Made by a program: the position numbers and the translations under genes. A DNA stretch of 64,000 nt from contig OU015567.1 in the NCBI GenBank assembly GCA_907165135.1, positions 5,585,001-5,649,000 of the forward strand. Reading direction: 5' to 3'. Shown piece after piece: positions 19,976-29,400 of the stretch. The notes under the pieces are model-generated. The model was not told the origin of the DNA and ran no database searches. It worked only from the letters and a program-made list of their open reading frames with translations. The DNA is from Oikopleura dioica. Its lineage: Eukaryota > Chordata > Appendicularia > Copelata > Oikopleuridae. Positions within the stretch are counted from its first letter, which is position 1. Every line of letters starts with the position of its first letter.

Positions 19976-21617
19976 ATGCGAAAAAAGCTTCTTTTCTTTT
20001 TGATAAATTCGTTTTTTCTTTTCTTTTTGATAAAATTTCGCCAATCAAAAAAGCAAGAAAAACAGTCGAGAAGCGCAAACGAAGAAATATGGCGAGAAAT
20101 AGTCAAAAATTATCCAGACACGATTCAATACTTTGACCTTGATTCTGAACGATTTGAAGAACCACTCGAGCATTTGAACTTTCTCGAACCAAGGAAGATC
20201 CATGAGAAAATCGAGAGCATCCATTCTCCTGAAAAATGCGAATGCGTTACGCCCGAATCAATCATTTTCCTGGTCGGGATCGAAAGTCTTCCAACATCGC
20301 GAAGAAGAAGGGATTTGATCCGCAAAACCTGGGGCGATCCAAAATATTGGCCAAACATCAGCAGACATACTTCTCAGAAGATCATTTTAAAACGGATCTT
20401 TCTTTTGGGAAAATCAGAGGATGAAGCAATAGAAGCTCAAGTCCAGAAAGAATAAGATGAATTCAGTGACATTTTGCAGGGATCTTTTCAGGAACACTTG
20501 TACAGCTTGACTTATAATGACAGGCTCTCAACTAAATTCTAACGGTTCTTTGGTACGCTAATTTTTTTTTTTCAATATTGAGCCCTTCAAAAGAGACCAG
20601 CAACTAGTCAATTTCTTCACCGAAAACTGCCCAGCAGCGAAAATCATCATCAAAGCAGACGATGACATTTTCCTCAACCCTCTCGTCCTCATTCGAACTC
20701 TCGAACTCTACGTCCTCCGTTACCCAGAACCGCCAATGAACGGAACCTATCACAAATTCGGCGAAACCGCGAGAAAATACAAGGACACGATCGAAATTCT
20801 CGGAAACATCATTCTCCACGCAGCGCCTAAAGAAAGCCCTTTCGACAAGTACTTCGTCCCGGCTTCGATTTCCGAATCAATCGTGGATGAAAGTCATCGC
20901 TACCCGGATTATTTCTCTGGCGCGCTTTTTGTGATGACGAATAAGGGGATGAGGAAATTTGCAAAAGAAGCGCTGGAAAATCCAACGTTTCCGATTGATG
21001 ATGTTTGGGTCAGAGAGACTTTTGTCAAGGCGAATCTTAGGAAGGGGCATTGAAAAGATAAAGATTCTGGGTTTAAGAACAATGGAATGAAAGCTCTTGA
21101 AAAGCGAGAATTTCCACTTTGAGCCGCTGTTTTACCAAGGATTTTTCATCGAAACAAAGACAAATTCATCGCTTATTCTTTCTTGCTATCTAGGTATCGT
21201 TTCATTTTCCAACCCATTTTCTTCCTCTTTGCAGCCGGACTGCCAGTCTTCCACAAGTTAAACAAAGAACAACGCCTCGCCACTTTCACAATGATGCATC
21301 ATCTCGACGCGAACAAATGCATCAACGATGAAATTTTGCCCCGGATCTTTGATGAGTTCACTGGACTCGATCGAGCGATAGATTTTTCGGGACCGAAATC
21401 AACGAAAACCAGATCGCAGAAATTTCAAGCTTTGGTAAAGTTTGTTTTTAAAGAAAAATGATGAGTTTTTGTTCAGAATTTTTTCGCTGGAAAAGAACTG
21501 ATGCGATACTGGTGCAGAAATTTGACGAAACTTCCTGGCTGGGGAGGAAGACATCTTCAAATTTGCCATAATTTTGTTTCAAAGCAGCACAGTCCGAGAA
21601 TCATATTGAAAATTTGA
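19976..21617 (+). pseudogene. beta-1,3-galactosyltransferase (GT31)-like gene with in-frame stops
   Basis: Exons about 19976-20548, 20583-21051, 21235-21434, 21477-21617. It has a type II anchor (KLLFFLINSFFLFFLIKF), then family motifs: RRRRDLIRKTWGD, DILQGSF, the DDD motif in IIIKADDDIFLN, YPDYFSGALFVMT and FPIDDVWV. These mark a Golgi UDP-sugar transferase. Exon 1 carries TAA at 20453-20455 just before the conserved DEFSDILQG block and a second TAA at about 20540. Either this copy is a young pseudogene, or odd splicing removes the stops (a 39 bp GT...TTTTGCAG segment covers the first). The exon 2-3 joint keeps phase only with a GA donor. Later exons look intact and a poly(A) signal follows at about 21632. 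Confidence 0.6.
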
Positions 21618-21779
21618 TTCTTTTGCTTCAATAAAAACAATGCTTATTTCGAAAAGCAGTATTTATGCATCAAACGTGTTTTTTCTATTTTTGACCTCGG
21701 CGGAGCAGAAATAAAAATTTTATCCGTCGAATCTGCTTGTGCTCTTTATGTGAGTGCTAGTCGAATTAAAATCAAGTAA

Positions 21780-23420
21780 AACAGGCTCTTTTTCGAATCA
21801 ATTCTAGCGTTGTTCAGCAAATAAACTTGCCGAAATCTGAATCCTTGGTCGCCTGAGAAAATAAATGCTTCCATTTTCCCTTCAAGAATTCAATTCCATT
21901 GAAAAGATTTAAAAAAACAAATTTCGTAAATATTGTTTTTTCAGATTCTATTTCCATTACCAAAGCCACCAAGCATAAGTAAATTTCCGCTCTGAAGCCC
22001 GACCAAGACATGACCATAAATATCGCTTAAAATAATTTCGATGATAAAAAATAATTCATTTTGCCGAACTGGTGGATCTCCGATCATACTCCATCCATTG
22101 TTCGTTAGTGTTTCCACTTTCCTCGTGTCGCCAGATAAACCAAAACTAACAGTGGTCGGTTGATTTTTATAAGGCCCAAGTCTTCCAAAGGCATGCCCGT
22201 AATTCGAAGACGTTGTGGGCATTGATTGCAGAGCAACGCTGAAATTTTTATTTTGAATTCGATATATAAAATGTTTTATTTGACAAAAATTAAGCTTATT
22301 TACCTCAAGAGTTGCCGTCAATAGAAAGCTTCTGATTGAGTGCACGCTCGATGCAAAGCTTCTGATTTCGCGCGCGCTCGATGCAAAGCTTCTGATTGCG
22401 CGCGCGCTCGATGCAAAGCTTCTGATTGCGCGCACGCTCGATGCAAAGCTTTTGATTGAGTGCACGCTCGATGCAAAACTTCTGATTTCGCGCGCGCTCG
22501 ATGCAAAGCTTCTGATTGCGCGCGCGCTCGATGCAAAGCTTCTGATTGCGCGCGCGCTCGATGCAAAGCTTCTGATTGCGCGCGCGCTCGATGCAAAGCT
22601 TCTGATTGCGCGCGCGCTCGATGCAAAGCTTCTGATTGCGCGCGCGCTCGATGCAAAGCTTCTGATTGCGCGCGCGCTCGATGCAAAGCTTTTGATTGAG
22701 TGCACGCTCGATGCAAAGCTTCTGATTGCGCGCGCGCTCGATGCAAAGCTTCTGATTGAGTGCACGCTCGATGCAAAGCTTCTGGTTGAGCGCGCGCTCG
22801 ATGCAAAGCTTCTGATTGCGCGCGCGCTCGATGCAAAGCTTCTGATTGCGCGCACGCTCGATGCAAAGCTTTTGATTGAGTGCACGCTCGATGCAAAACT
22901 TCTGATTTCGCGCGCGCTCGATGCAAAGCTTCTGATTGCGCGCGCGCTCGATGCAAAGCTTCTGATTGCGCGCACGCTCGATGCAAAACTTCTGATTGCG
23001 CGCGCGCTCGATGCAAAACTTCTGATTTCGCGCGCGCTCGATGCAAAGCTTCTGATTGCGCGCGCGCTCGATGCAAAACTTCTGATTGCGCGCGCTCGAT
23101 GCAAAACTTCTGATTTCGCGCGCGCTCGATGCAAAACTTCTGATTGCGCGCGCACTCGATGCAAAGCTTCTGATTGCGCGCGCGCTCGATGCAAAACTTC
23201 TGATTGCGCGCGCACTCGATGCAAAGCTTCTGATTGCGCGCGCGCTCGATGCAAAACTTCTGATTGCGCGCGCACTCGATGCAAAGCTTCTGATTGCGCG
23301 CGCGCTCGATGCAAAGCTTTTGATTGCGCGCACGCTCGATGCAAAGCTTCTGATTGCGCGCGCGCTCGATTCAAAGCTTTTGGAAGCTCTTCTTGAAGCA
23401 TTTATACATCCTGCAGTTAT
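21780..23420 (-). pseudogene. kelch-like paralogue, disrupted
   Basis: An inverted partial copy of the gene at 4701-6582. It keeps the block TTSSNYGHAFGRLGPYKNQPT, the Gly-Asp-Thr-Arg-Lys motif and GHVLVGLQSGNLLMLGG. The preceding exon end reads LSIDGNS then TGA where the intact gene has an Arg codon. Exon 10 is missing, and its place is taken by sequence like the shared 3' flank. The exon upstream has been replaced or inflated by the 30 bp array. With a stop in the homologous frame and lost exons it cannot make the normal protein. Confidence 0.65.
22318..23380. repeat. 30 bp minisatellite, about 35 copies
   Basis: Unit ATGCAAAGCTTCTGATTGCG followed by CGCGCGCTCG. Variants are GAGTGCACG for GCGCGCGCG, AAAACTT for AAAGCTT and TTTCG for TTGCG. 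One unit near 23081-23100 lacks two bases (28 bp). Blocks recur at higher order: 22441-22500 and 22861-22920 are the same pair of units 420 bases apart, and a 60 bp dimer repeats between about 23111 and 23290. No unique spacers separate the units, so it is not a CRISPR. The alternating CG tract and AAGCTT palindrome sit in every unit. Confidence 0.95.
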
Positions 23421-23449
23421 CCTGCTAAAATCCCGGCCTTATTAATTGA

Positions 23450-23632
23450 TTAAGTCTGTTTCCATTCAAATATTGTCATGAAGATTTGAAAATTAGCGCG
23501 TCGCTAAAAATAGACGGTGCTTGTGAAATTGGTTTAGACCAAATAAATCATGTCCTACTCATGCTAGAGAAAGACAAAGACCACCATGTGAAAGAGCGCG
23601 TTTTAATTAGTATAAGTACTAATTTTCAATAA
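23450..23632 (+). other. coding-like relic of unknown origin
   Basis: A 60-codon open frame with a protein-like reading (DLKISASLKIDGACEIGLDQ, then VLLMLEKDKDHHVKERVLIS) and no ATG. It may be an exon remnant next to the minisatellite. From 23633 to 24095 I see no supported gene. Confidence 0.25.
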
Positions 23633-24097
23633 GTTATCTCATCGGGAAGGCCATTACGACAAAAAATGTCGATTTTGACTTGTGGGGTTACGCCCTCCGA
23701 TTGGACTCGTGGGGTAAAGTGGTGCCGATGGCTTTTTTGGCTTTTCTCTGATTACTTTTCTGAAAATTCTTCGTTTTTTCGCAAAAAAGTGGTCCAACAT
23801 AGAAAATAGACCTCTCAGTTGAATTTTTTAATTAAAATTTCCGAAATTGTGCGATTACAAAATTTTACCAATTTCCCCCAAATCTCCGAATTGTCCGTTC
23901 CGGAAGTGTCCGTTTTGTCTGTAGACTATATGATGATTTTTACCTTCGATATTTAACGTCATATCTGGCGCAGCAATGGGGATTTTTCCAGAAGCCTTTT
24001 TATCTCGAAGTATCAATGCTGACTTGTCAGTTTTCATGGCGATCTGGGGTCGGCAAACCAGCAAAAACTGGGATAATGATGAGGGCTACGCTCGCCA

Positions 24098-24200
24098 ACC
24101 TGTGTAGAAAACCTGAGTCAGGGTCTGAAAGATCTTTTAGAAAAGCCGCTACGATCAATCAGACCCTGACTCAGATTTTCCAAGGTTTTCAGAGCATTTT
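24098..24200. repeat. well-preserved MITE copy
   Basis: CCAACCTGTGTAGAAAACCT then GAGTCAGGGTCTGAAAGATC on the left; CAGACCCTGACTCAGATTTT on the right. It is the clearest left arm in the window and shows the donor-like GTGTAGAAAACC. Confidence 0.8.
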
Positions 24201-24273
24201 TTCGAGCACTCATCCCATTTTCATCGTTTTTTGCCGACCCCAGAGGGCGATAGTGGGTTTGCAGAAAACATCT

Positions 24274-24763
24274 TCAATCCGGCGAGTTATCAAATTTAAT
24301 CCATCGACGGAAATGGATTCTACGACAAGCGCCGTATAATTCGCTAGTTATGAGGTCTAAGAAAATAATCTTATAAAAAAATATCAACCTGAGCCATCAA
24401 AAGAAAAATCGTCAAAACAGGTTGAGTATTGCAAAAGTTGCGATGGAGAGAGCGCACAGTCGTTTGAAACAGTATATCCATGGCCGTCACTGATCAAGAA
24501 CAAGTTCTGTAGATCCGCATCTATCGAACTTCCAGAGGATTCATGACAGGCAGAGTCCTCAAAAAAAGGGGGGGGTCCTAAATCTCTCCGGGAACTGTCC
24601 TTACCAGTGTTACAAGAGCTCCTGTTTCTTGACAGTCGACATTGAATAAATTGCAATTTCCTTCGACACGCTCAAAAAACAGCAAAAAATAGACGTGAAT
24701 CATCTCTCGATCTGATCGCGAAAATCTCAGCGTCGAAACTGCGTTTAATTGATCCGTGCTCAT
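24274..24763 (-). CDS. small Cys-containing secreted protein
   Basis: Three exons in phase: 24763-24605, 24557-24389 and 24356-24274, with introns of 47 and 32 bp. Translation from the second Met (24703) gives a plausible signal peptide (MIHVYFLLFFERVEG). It is followed by a mature chain with about six Cys (NCNLFNVDC, SACHES, NDCALS, STCFDD, YGACRR). I do not recognise the fold. The first Met at 24763 would add a 20-residue polar extension, so the internal start is preferred. Upstream 24764-24905 is the promoter side. Confidence 0.5.
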
Positions 24764-24906
24764 GTAATTTATCGTTGTGCAGAAAATTGCGCGTGTAATT
24801 ACAATTAAATCAAAGATGCAAAAAGTATTTCATTTCCTCCCGGAGACCCACATCTCGCGCTCGGATAATTATAAGAAAATTGCAGTTTCGTGACGAAAGC
24901 TCGAAA

Positions 24907-24969
24907 GTTTTGTTTCAAAGCAGCACAGTCCGAGAACCATGCTCAAGATTCAATTTTTGCTTGAATAAA
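24907..24969 (+). pseudogene. duplicated 3' end of the galactosyltransferase
   Basis: TTTTGTTTCAAAGCAGCACAG and the next 40 bases closely match the last codons and poly(A) signal region of the gene ending at 21617. It is a short stranded fragment. Just downstream (about 24995-25133) a coding-like stretch (SRENRDEKLRTADLSAAVKRVL) ends at a GTAAGT donor and may be a relic exon. Confidence 0.5.
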
Positions 24970-25187
24970 GAAAGAGTATCCTAATAAATTTTAGGTATTT
25001 TTAGCCGATCAAGAGCACTTGAAAATGCTTGAAAGATTTCCGGTTATAATGATTTATTGAGCAGAGAAAACAGAGATGAGAAATTGCGAACAGCTGATTT
25101 GAGTGCTGCGGTAAAGAGAGTTTTGATCAGGGTAAGTTCGATAATTGACCAAGAAGGAGACTTCAGTGATGAGTCGACCTTTTTTAT

Positions 25188-25636
25188 TCATTTTCTTCTT
25201 CCAAAGATGCGGGCAATGTATTTTCTGACTTTTCGCATTGCTTCTTCTTTCATCTTCTCTTTGGTCTCTTCTTGGGAATAGTGGGTGATCTCGGCATCGC
25301 GTCCAGGAGGAAAACGAGGAATATCAGTCAAATCCCCAGGTCTTTCTCTAATAAGTGCGAAGACCATGATGATGGCGCCCATGCACTCGATGAACTCTTC
25401 AAAGGAGATTTTTCCTTCGAGACCTTCTTCGAGCTCATCCATAAGCGCGCTTAAAAGTCCTTCCGAATCGAAAGGCTCACTTGCTTCTAAGAAAATGAAT
25501 TAAACATAAATTAAAATCTCGAAATTTTACCTTTGATTATTTTTCTGAGCCCCTCTTTTGACAATGTTCTGTCCTTGTCAGCGTGCTTGTTGAAAATTTC
25601 AACGTAAGCGTTCGTCAAGTCAGCGATTTTTGTCAT
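25188..25636 (-). CDS. S100-like EF-hand calcium-binding protein
   Basis: Two exons, 25636-25531 and 25496-25188, joined in phase over a 34 bp intron; about 137 residues. Residues 1-35 form a first helix-loop-helix of pseudo-EF type (AYVEIFNKHADKDRTLSKEGLRKII). The second unit is ALMDELEEGLEGKISFEEFIECMGAI, which has the EF-hand frame although its loop is short of the usual Asp residues. A basic tail (MRKVRKYIARIFGRRK) follows. S100 proteins are small dimeric Ca2+ sensors. Reduced Ca2+ ligands mean that this may bind weakly or be structural. Confidence 0.6.
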
Positions 25637-25744
25637 TTTATCTATCTTATTTTACTAACTCATCTAAAGTTTTTGCGAATTCAAAAAAAGTCCTTCCGGT
25701 GTGATTCAACTTCCGCTTTCAAAGATCTCTGATCTGAGATGGAT

Positions 25745-25793
25745 CAGAGTCTGACTCAGGTTTTCTACACAGGTCGCTGAGCCTAGCCCTTGT
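25745..25793. repeat. half MITE copy
   Basis: Only the right arm is present: AGAGTCTGACTCAGGTTTTC then TACACAGGTCGCTGAGCCTA. It carries an intact acceptor-like TTTTCTACACAG. Region 25637-26084 otherwise holds a promoter-side spacer. Confidence 0.65.
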
Positions 25794-26084
25794 AGGTCGA
25801 TATTCGTAGAACTAAAAATCTCATCTAATCTTAGTCTTTTTTCCCACATTTTTCCTCATTTTTATGAGATGAAAGACTAATCTGGCACTGGTATAAAGGA
25901 ATTTGGCTCTGAGTAGAGCCCACAAAGCGGCTCTTGGGCTCCTTCGTCAGTGAATCCGTAGTCGTAAGATTTTTACTTGATTTTACGATTTCAGCAAGCG
26001 GTACCTGTCAGCGCGCCACAACCTTATTCTTTGGCTCTTGGAGTTGAGACTTCTTTTTACTCGAGAATCAAGTAATCCGCGAAA

Positions 26085-28052
26085 ATGGCCAAGGACGAAA
26101 TCTGCTTTGAAGCGCCGGAGATAAATATGGCCTCCGAGTAAGTTTTTAATTAATAATATTGAAGAAAACCTTATGTTCATCAAGAAAACTCAAATTTCGA
26201 TCATTTGTGGCCAATTATGGCTCAGAAAATGACTTCATGTGCGATCAAAATTGTCAGTTCTGAGCGAGTTTTGCCGAAAATTACACCAAAAATGACGCTT
26301 TTTGAGTCAAAAATGTACAAAATTAGGGTGTTTAAGTCATTATTTGCATAAGCAAGCATTTTTTATGGCATTTTTTGGTCGATTTTCCCGAATTTCAGTC
26401 TAAAAATGCGAATTTCGTTGATTCTAGAGCGAAAAACTGACAGTTTCGTTCAAAGTTTCGAGTATAAAGCCCTTGAAAACCCTGCATCGAAAGCTCAATT
26501 CTTTATTGCTCGATATTAAATCCAAATTTACGCGACCAAAACTCCAAACGAATCCTTAATTTATGTAGCCTAAGCATCATTAAACTGGCCAAATATTTAT
26601 AGTGTTTTTGTTTCGCCCATCGCTCTCAGGCTATTCGGGCTGACGGACGGCCGTAAAATTTATATTGAAGTCAACTTATCCGTTAAAACTAATGACCTAG
26701 GCGGTAAAAATGCTTCAATGATAATCTTAAGAAGAAAATAGACAGAGCGCGGAATTTTTTCATAAGCCGGCCTTTTGTTTTTAATAACATCAAAAAGAGT
26801 TATCGATCGTTTTTTTATTGAATCAGCGTTTTGATACTCTTCCTTGATTTCAAGAGCCAAAATCACACCTATCAAGGCCCCCTTGTCAATTAGCTTTTAA
26901 GCATCGTCCTCGATGCGCGAGTGTCAGTCGTCACGGTGACCAAGCTCGTGGACGTCCGAGTCAAGGGCGATTGCGTCTGCCCCGATGGCCGCGGCTCCCC
27001 CATCGAAGTTGGCCGAAGACGATCTCCCTCTCCAGTCGTCTTCCGAAAGCGAACTCCATCGCCAGTCGTTGTCCGAAAGCGAACTCCCTCTCCTCCGGTT
27101 GTTCGACGACGATCCCCATCTCCAGTTGTTTTCCGACAGCGAACACCTTCTCCAGTCGTCAAACGAGTCGAGAAATCATCATCATCTTCCTCGTCATCCT
27201 CCGAATCTGAAGCTACTCCAAAACAGGCTTCTCCGAAACAGGCTTCTCCCGTTAGCCGAGCCAATCTCTCGATCGCCGCTGCTCCACCAAAAGCACCGTG
27301 AGTCCATTATCCTTGTCTTTCCCTTCCTCATCACTCCACTCTCTAGCGATGTGACTGATACCGAGCTGGAAGCAAGCTACTCTGAAAGCCAGTTCCCCAA
27401 GCGAATCCGAGTCACTGGCAAACTCAAGTCTGAGTGGAAATCTGAAAACCTCACTGGAGCCTACCAGGTAAAATTTCTCTTAGAAAAAAGATGACTCATT
27501 TCCAGCTCGAAAAATTCGATCAATTCGGCCGACCAATCTACGTCCGAGAAGACAACACTTCTTCCGAGACCGATGTTCTTCTTTTCCACAGCCAGGGTAA
27601 GGCATCCACTTCAGTCGTGTGAGGAGTTTCCGCACCCTTTGTGAGTGCTGCGTTCCCGTACCCCTAGCCCGCACTTTTTCTACTATTTTCTTCCAGAAGT
27701 AGCAAAAGTGAGTGCTGCGTTTCCGCACCTTTTGCCCGCTCTTTAGGGGTGCGGAAACTACTCACACCACTGTAGGTGGCGCTGTAGTTTTCTGACCAAT
27801 CAGATAACGTTATTTTTCAGATGGCAAGAAGCAGTGGAAACTCGGACCAGCCATCGACTCCAAGAAGTGCTGGGCTTTCGTCGTCTCAAAGGGTAAGTAA
27901 CAGTCGCTAACCACAGTAGCTCCTCATCCCTAATTTTAGTTTCGAACCCAATCGACATCGACGGCGACATCCGCCGAAAGGGCCGAAACTGGCACGAACT
28001 TCTCAACAAGAAGTGGATCCCAGCCAAGAACCTCTCCATCTCCTCCGCTTAA
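26085..28052 (+). CDS. SP-repeat protein with C-terminal propeller-like sensor domain
   Basis: Six exons: 26085-26137, 26902-27297, 27347-27467, 27506-27596, 27821-27892, 27940-28052. All are GT-AG and phase-consistent. The N-terminal third has a VSVVTVTKLVDVRVKG strand, then six or so repeats of the form (R/K)RxPSPVV, a Ser/Glu run and Pro/Lys linkers, predicted disordered and phosphorylatable by proline-directed kinases. The C-terminal 110 residues have the pattern LTGAYQLEKFDQFGRPIYVR, LLFHSQDGKKQWKLGP and RNWHELLNKKW. This is a small all-beta module that I recognise only as a widespread uncharacterised marine invertebrate/protist type. No signal peptide, so probably intracellular. Intron 1 (764 bp) and intron 5 carry other elements. 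Confidence 0.7.
26660..26893 (-). other. antisense coding-like frame inside an intron
   Basis: A 78-codon frame without a clear ATG at its start (reads DKGALIGVILALEIKEEYQN, then SITLFDVIKNKRPAYEKIPR) with good amino-acid texture. It could be a nested gene exon or a relic. I do not recognise it. Confidence 0.25.
27617..27767. repeat. 151 bp hairpin element in intron 5
   Basis: Ends GTGTGAGGAGTTTCCGCACC and GGTGCGGAAACTACTCACAC are reverse complements with one mismatch. Inside, GTGAGTGCTGCGTT(T/C)CCG occurs twice in direct orientation. A third distinct small inverted-repeat family. Confidence 0.7.
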
Positions 28053-28594
28053 AATATCTGGCAGACCAAGATACCAAAATTGCAATTCTGAAATTCGAAC
28101 AAACAGCATGCAGCTTTTTCTGTCCTGGCAAATTTTTTACTTTTCAAAGATCTTTTTATCACCTTCATTTGATGAACCTAATAAAATCAATCAAAAATCG
28201 ACGCAGCCTTTTAACTTTATGAGTCATAGAAAAAAACTCTACAAAACATGTTTTTTTAATACTGTTGACTTCACACCATCATGGTCCCTTGAGAAATACT
28301 GTCGATACCCTTCGTGACTCAAAATGTCATCGATTGGATGTTCGTTGACTCGATTCTGCGGATATTTTCAAATCGCGAGGGAGTCAAATTTTTTCCGCGT
28401 CACAAGGTGAAATCGAACTGGTATTTAACTGTTGGGTGTTGCCTCCAACGCAAATATACATAACTTTGCGGCTTAAAAATCTTGGAAGCGGAGAAAAACG
28501 CGCCCACTCGTCTCGAGAGAAAAATAAGAACGTAAGTACCAGAAGAAAATTTTTTTTCGCAAAAAACTTACTCTTTTTTTTTTCAAAGATAAAT

Positions 28595-29152
28595 ATGGGT
28601 AAAGCTGTTGCTGAAAAATTCGTGGGAAAATGGAAGCAGGAATCGACCGATAACATCGAAGAGGTGCAGTTTTTTTATCAATAACATATCTTATTTTTTT
28701 GACATTTCTAGCTGAACACGAAGCTCGGATTCGGCTGGGCGACACGAAAAATTGCAAACATGATGGATGTCTACATCGAAATCACCTGCAATGCCGATGT
28801 TAGACCCTTCTTTCTCCTCATAGTCGCTCACTCTCTTTTAGAGCATTCATTTCTCAACAAAAACGAAGCTGAAGAACATGGAATCGACCCTCCCCTACAC
28901 CGGCAGCTCCGACCAAAAAGGTTTTAGCGACGAGACAATTGCCACGACCATCACTTACGAAGGCGACGATATGGTCATCAATGGCAAGGGAGTCAAATGC
29001 GGCGACAAACTCGAGGTAAAACCCCTCCCTACTTCCTCCCTCAATTACCTTTCTAGGATTCGCGTCGAGTCTTCTCCCTCCGAGATGGAAAACTGCACGT
29101 CATCCAGACCGTAGGAGGCGTTACCGGCACTCGAGTTCTTGTCAAACAATAA
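28595..29152 (+). CDS. fatty-acid-binding protein (FABP/CRABP family)
   Basis: Four exons: 28595-28663, 28712-28798, 28842-29015, 29057-29152, the classic four-exon layout of the family; about 141 residues. The N-terminus FVGKWKQESTDNIEE matches the FxGxWK start of the lipocalin-like barrel. Then come LGFGWATRKIANMM, IHFSTKTKLKN, DETIATTITYEGDDM and the closing RVFSLRDGKLHVIQTVGG strand. It would carry fatty acids or retinoids in the cytosol. The conserved second Arg of the ligand-binding RxY motif is not evident at the C-terminus (TRVLV), so ligand preference is open. A GTAAGT...TTTCAAAG pair just upstream (about 28511-28589) suggests a 5' UTR intron or trans-splice site. Confidence 0.85.
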
Positions 29153-29400
29153 CTTTTCACTGTCGACGATAAGAAGATCTTTTCTCAAGGCCGAAAAAGT
29201 GACATTCTCAAAATTTTAAAATCGCGTGACATTTCAATGTTTACTAAAGCAAATGCTTCACAAATTCTTCCCGCTTCTCGAAAAACAATAAAAACAAACA
29301 ATAATTTGCTATAAATCGTCAAAATATTTATTGCACAAAGAAATTGAATATGCGTTTGTAAACTAAAATGATTCCTAAAGAACAGACGAAAATTAAGATT

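Noticed and set aside
22318-23380. CRISPR-like direct repeat array or a 250-490 residue repeat protein
   Set aside because: There are no unique spacers between units and the host is eukaryotic. The long frames on both strands arise only because the 30 bp unit is stop-free.
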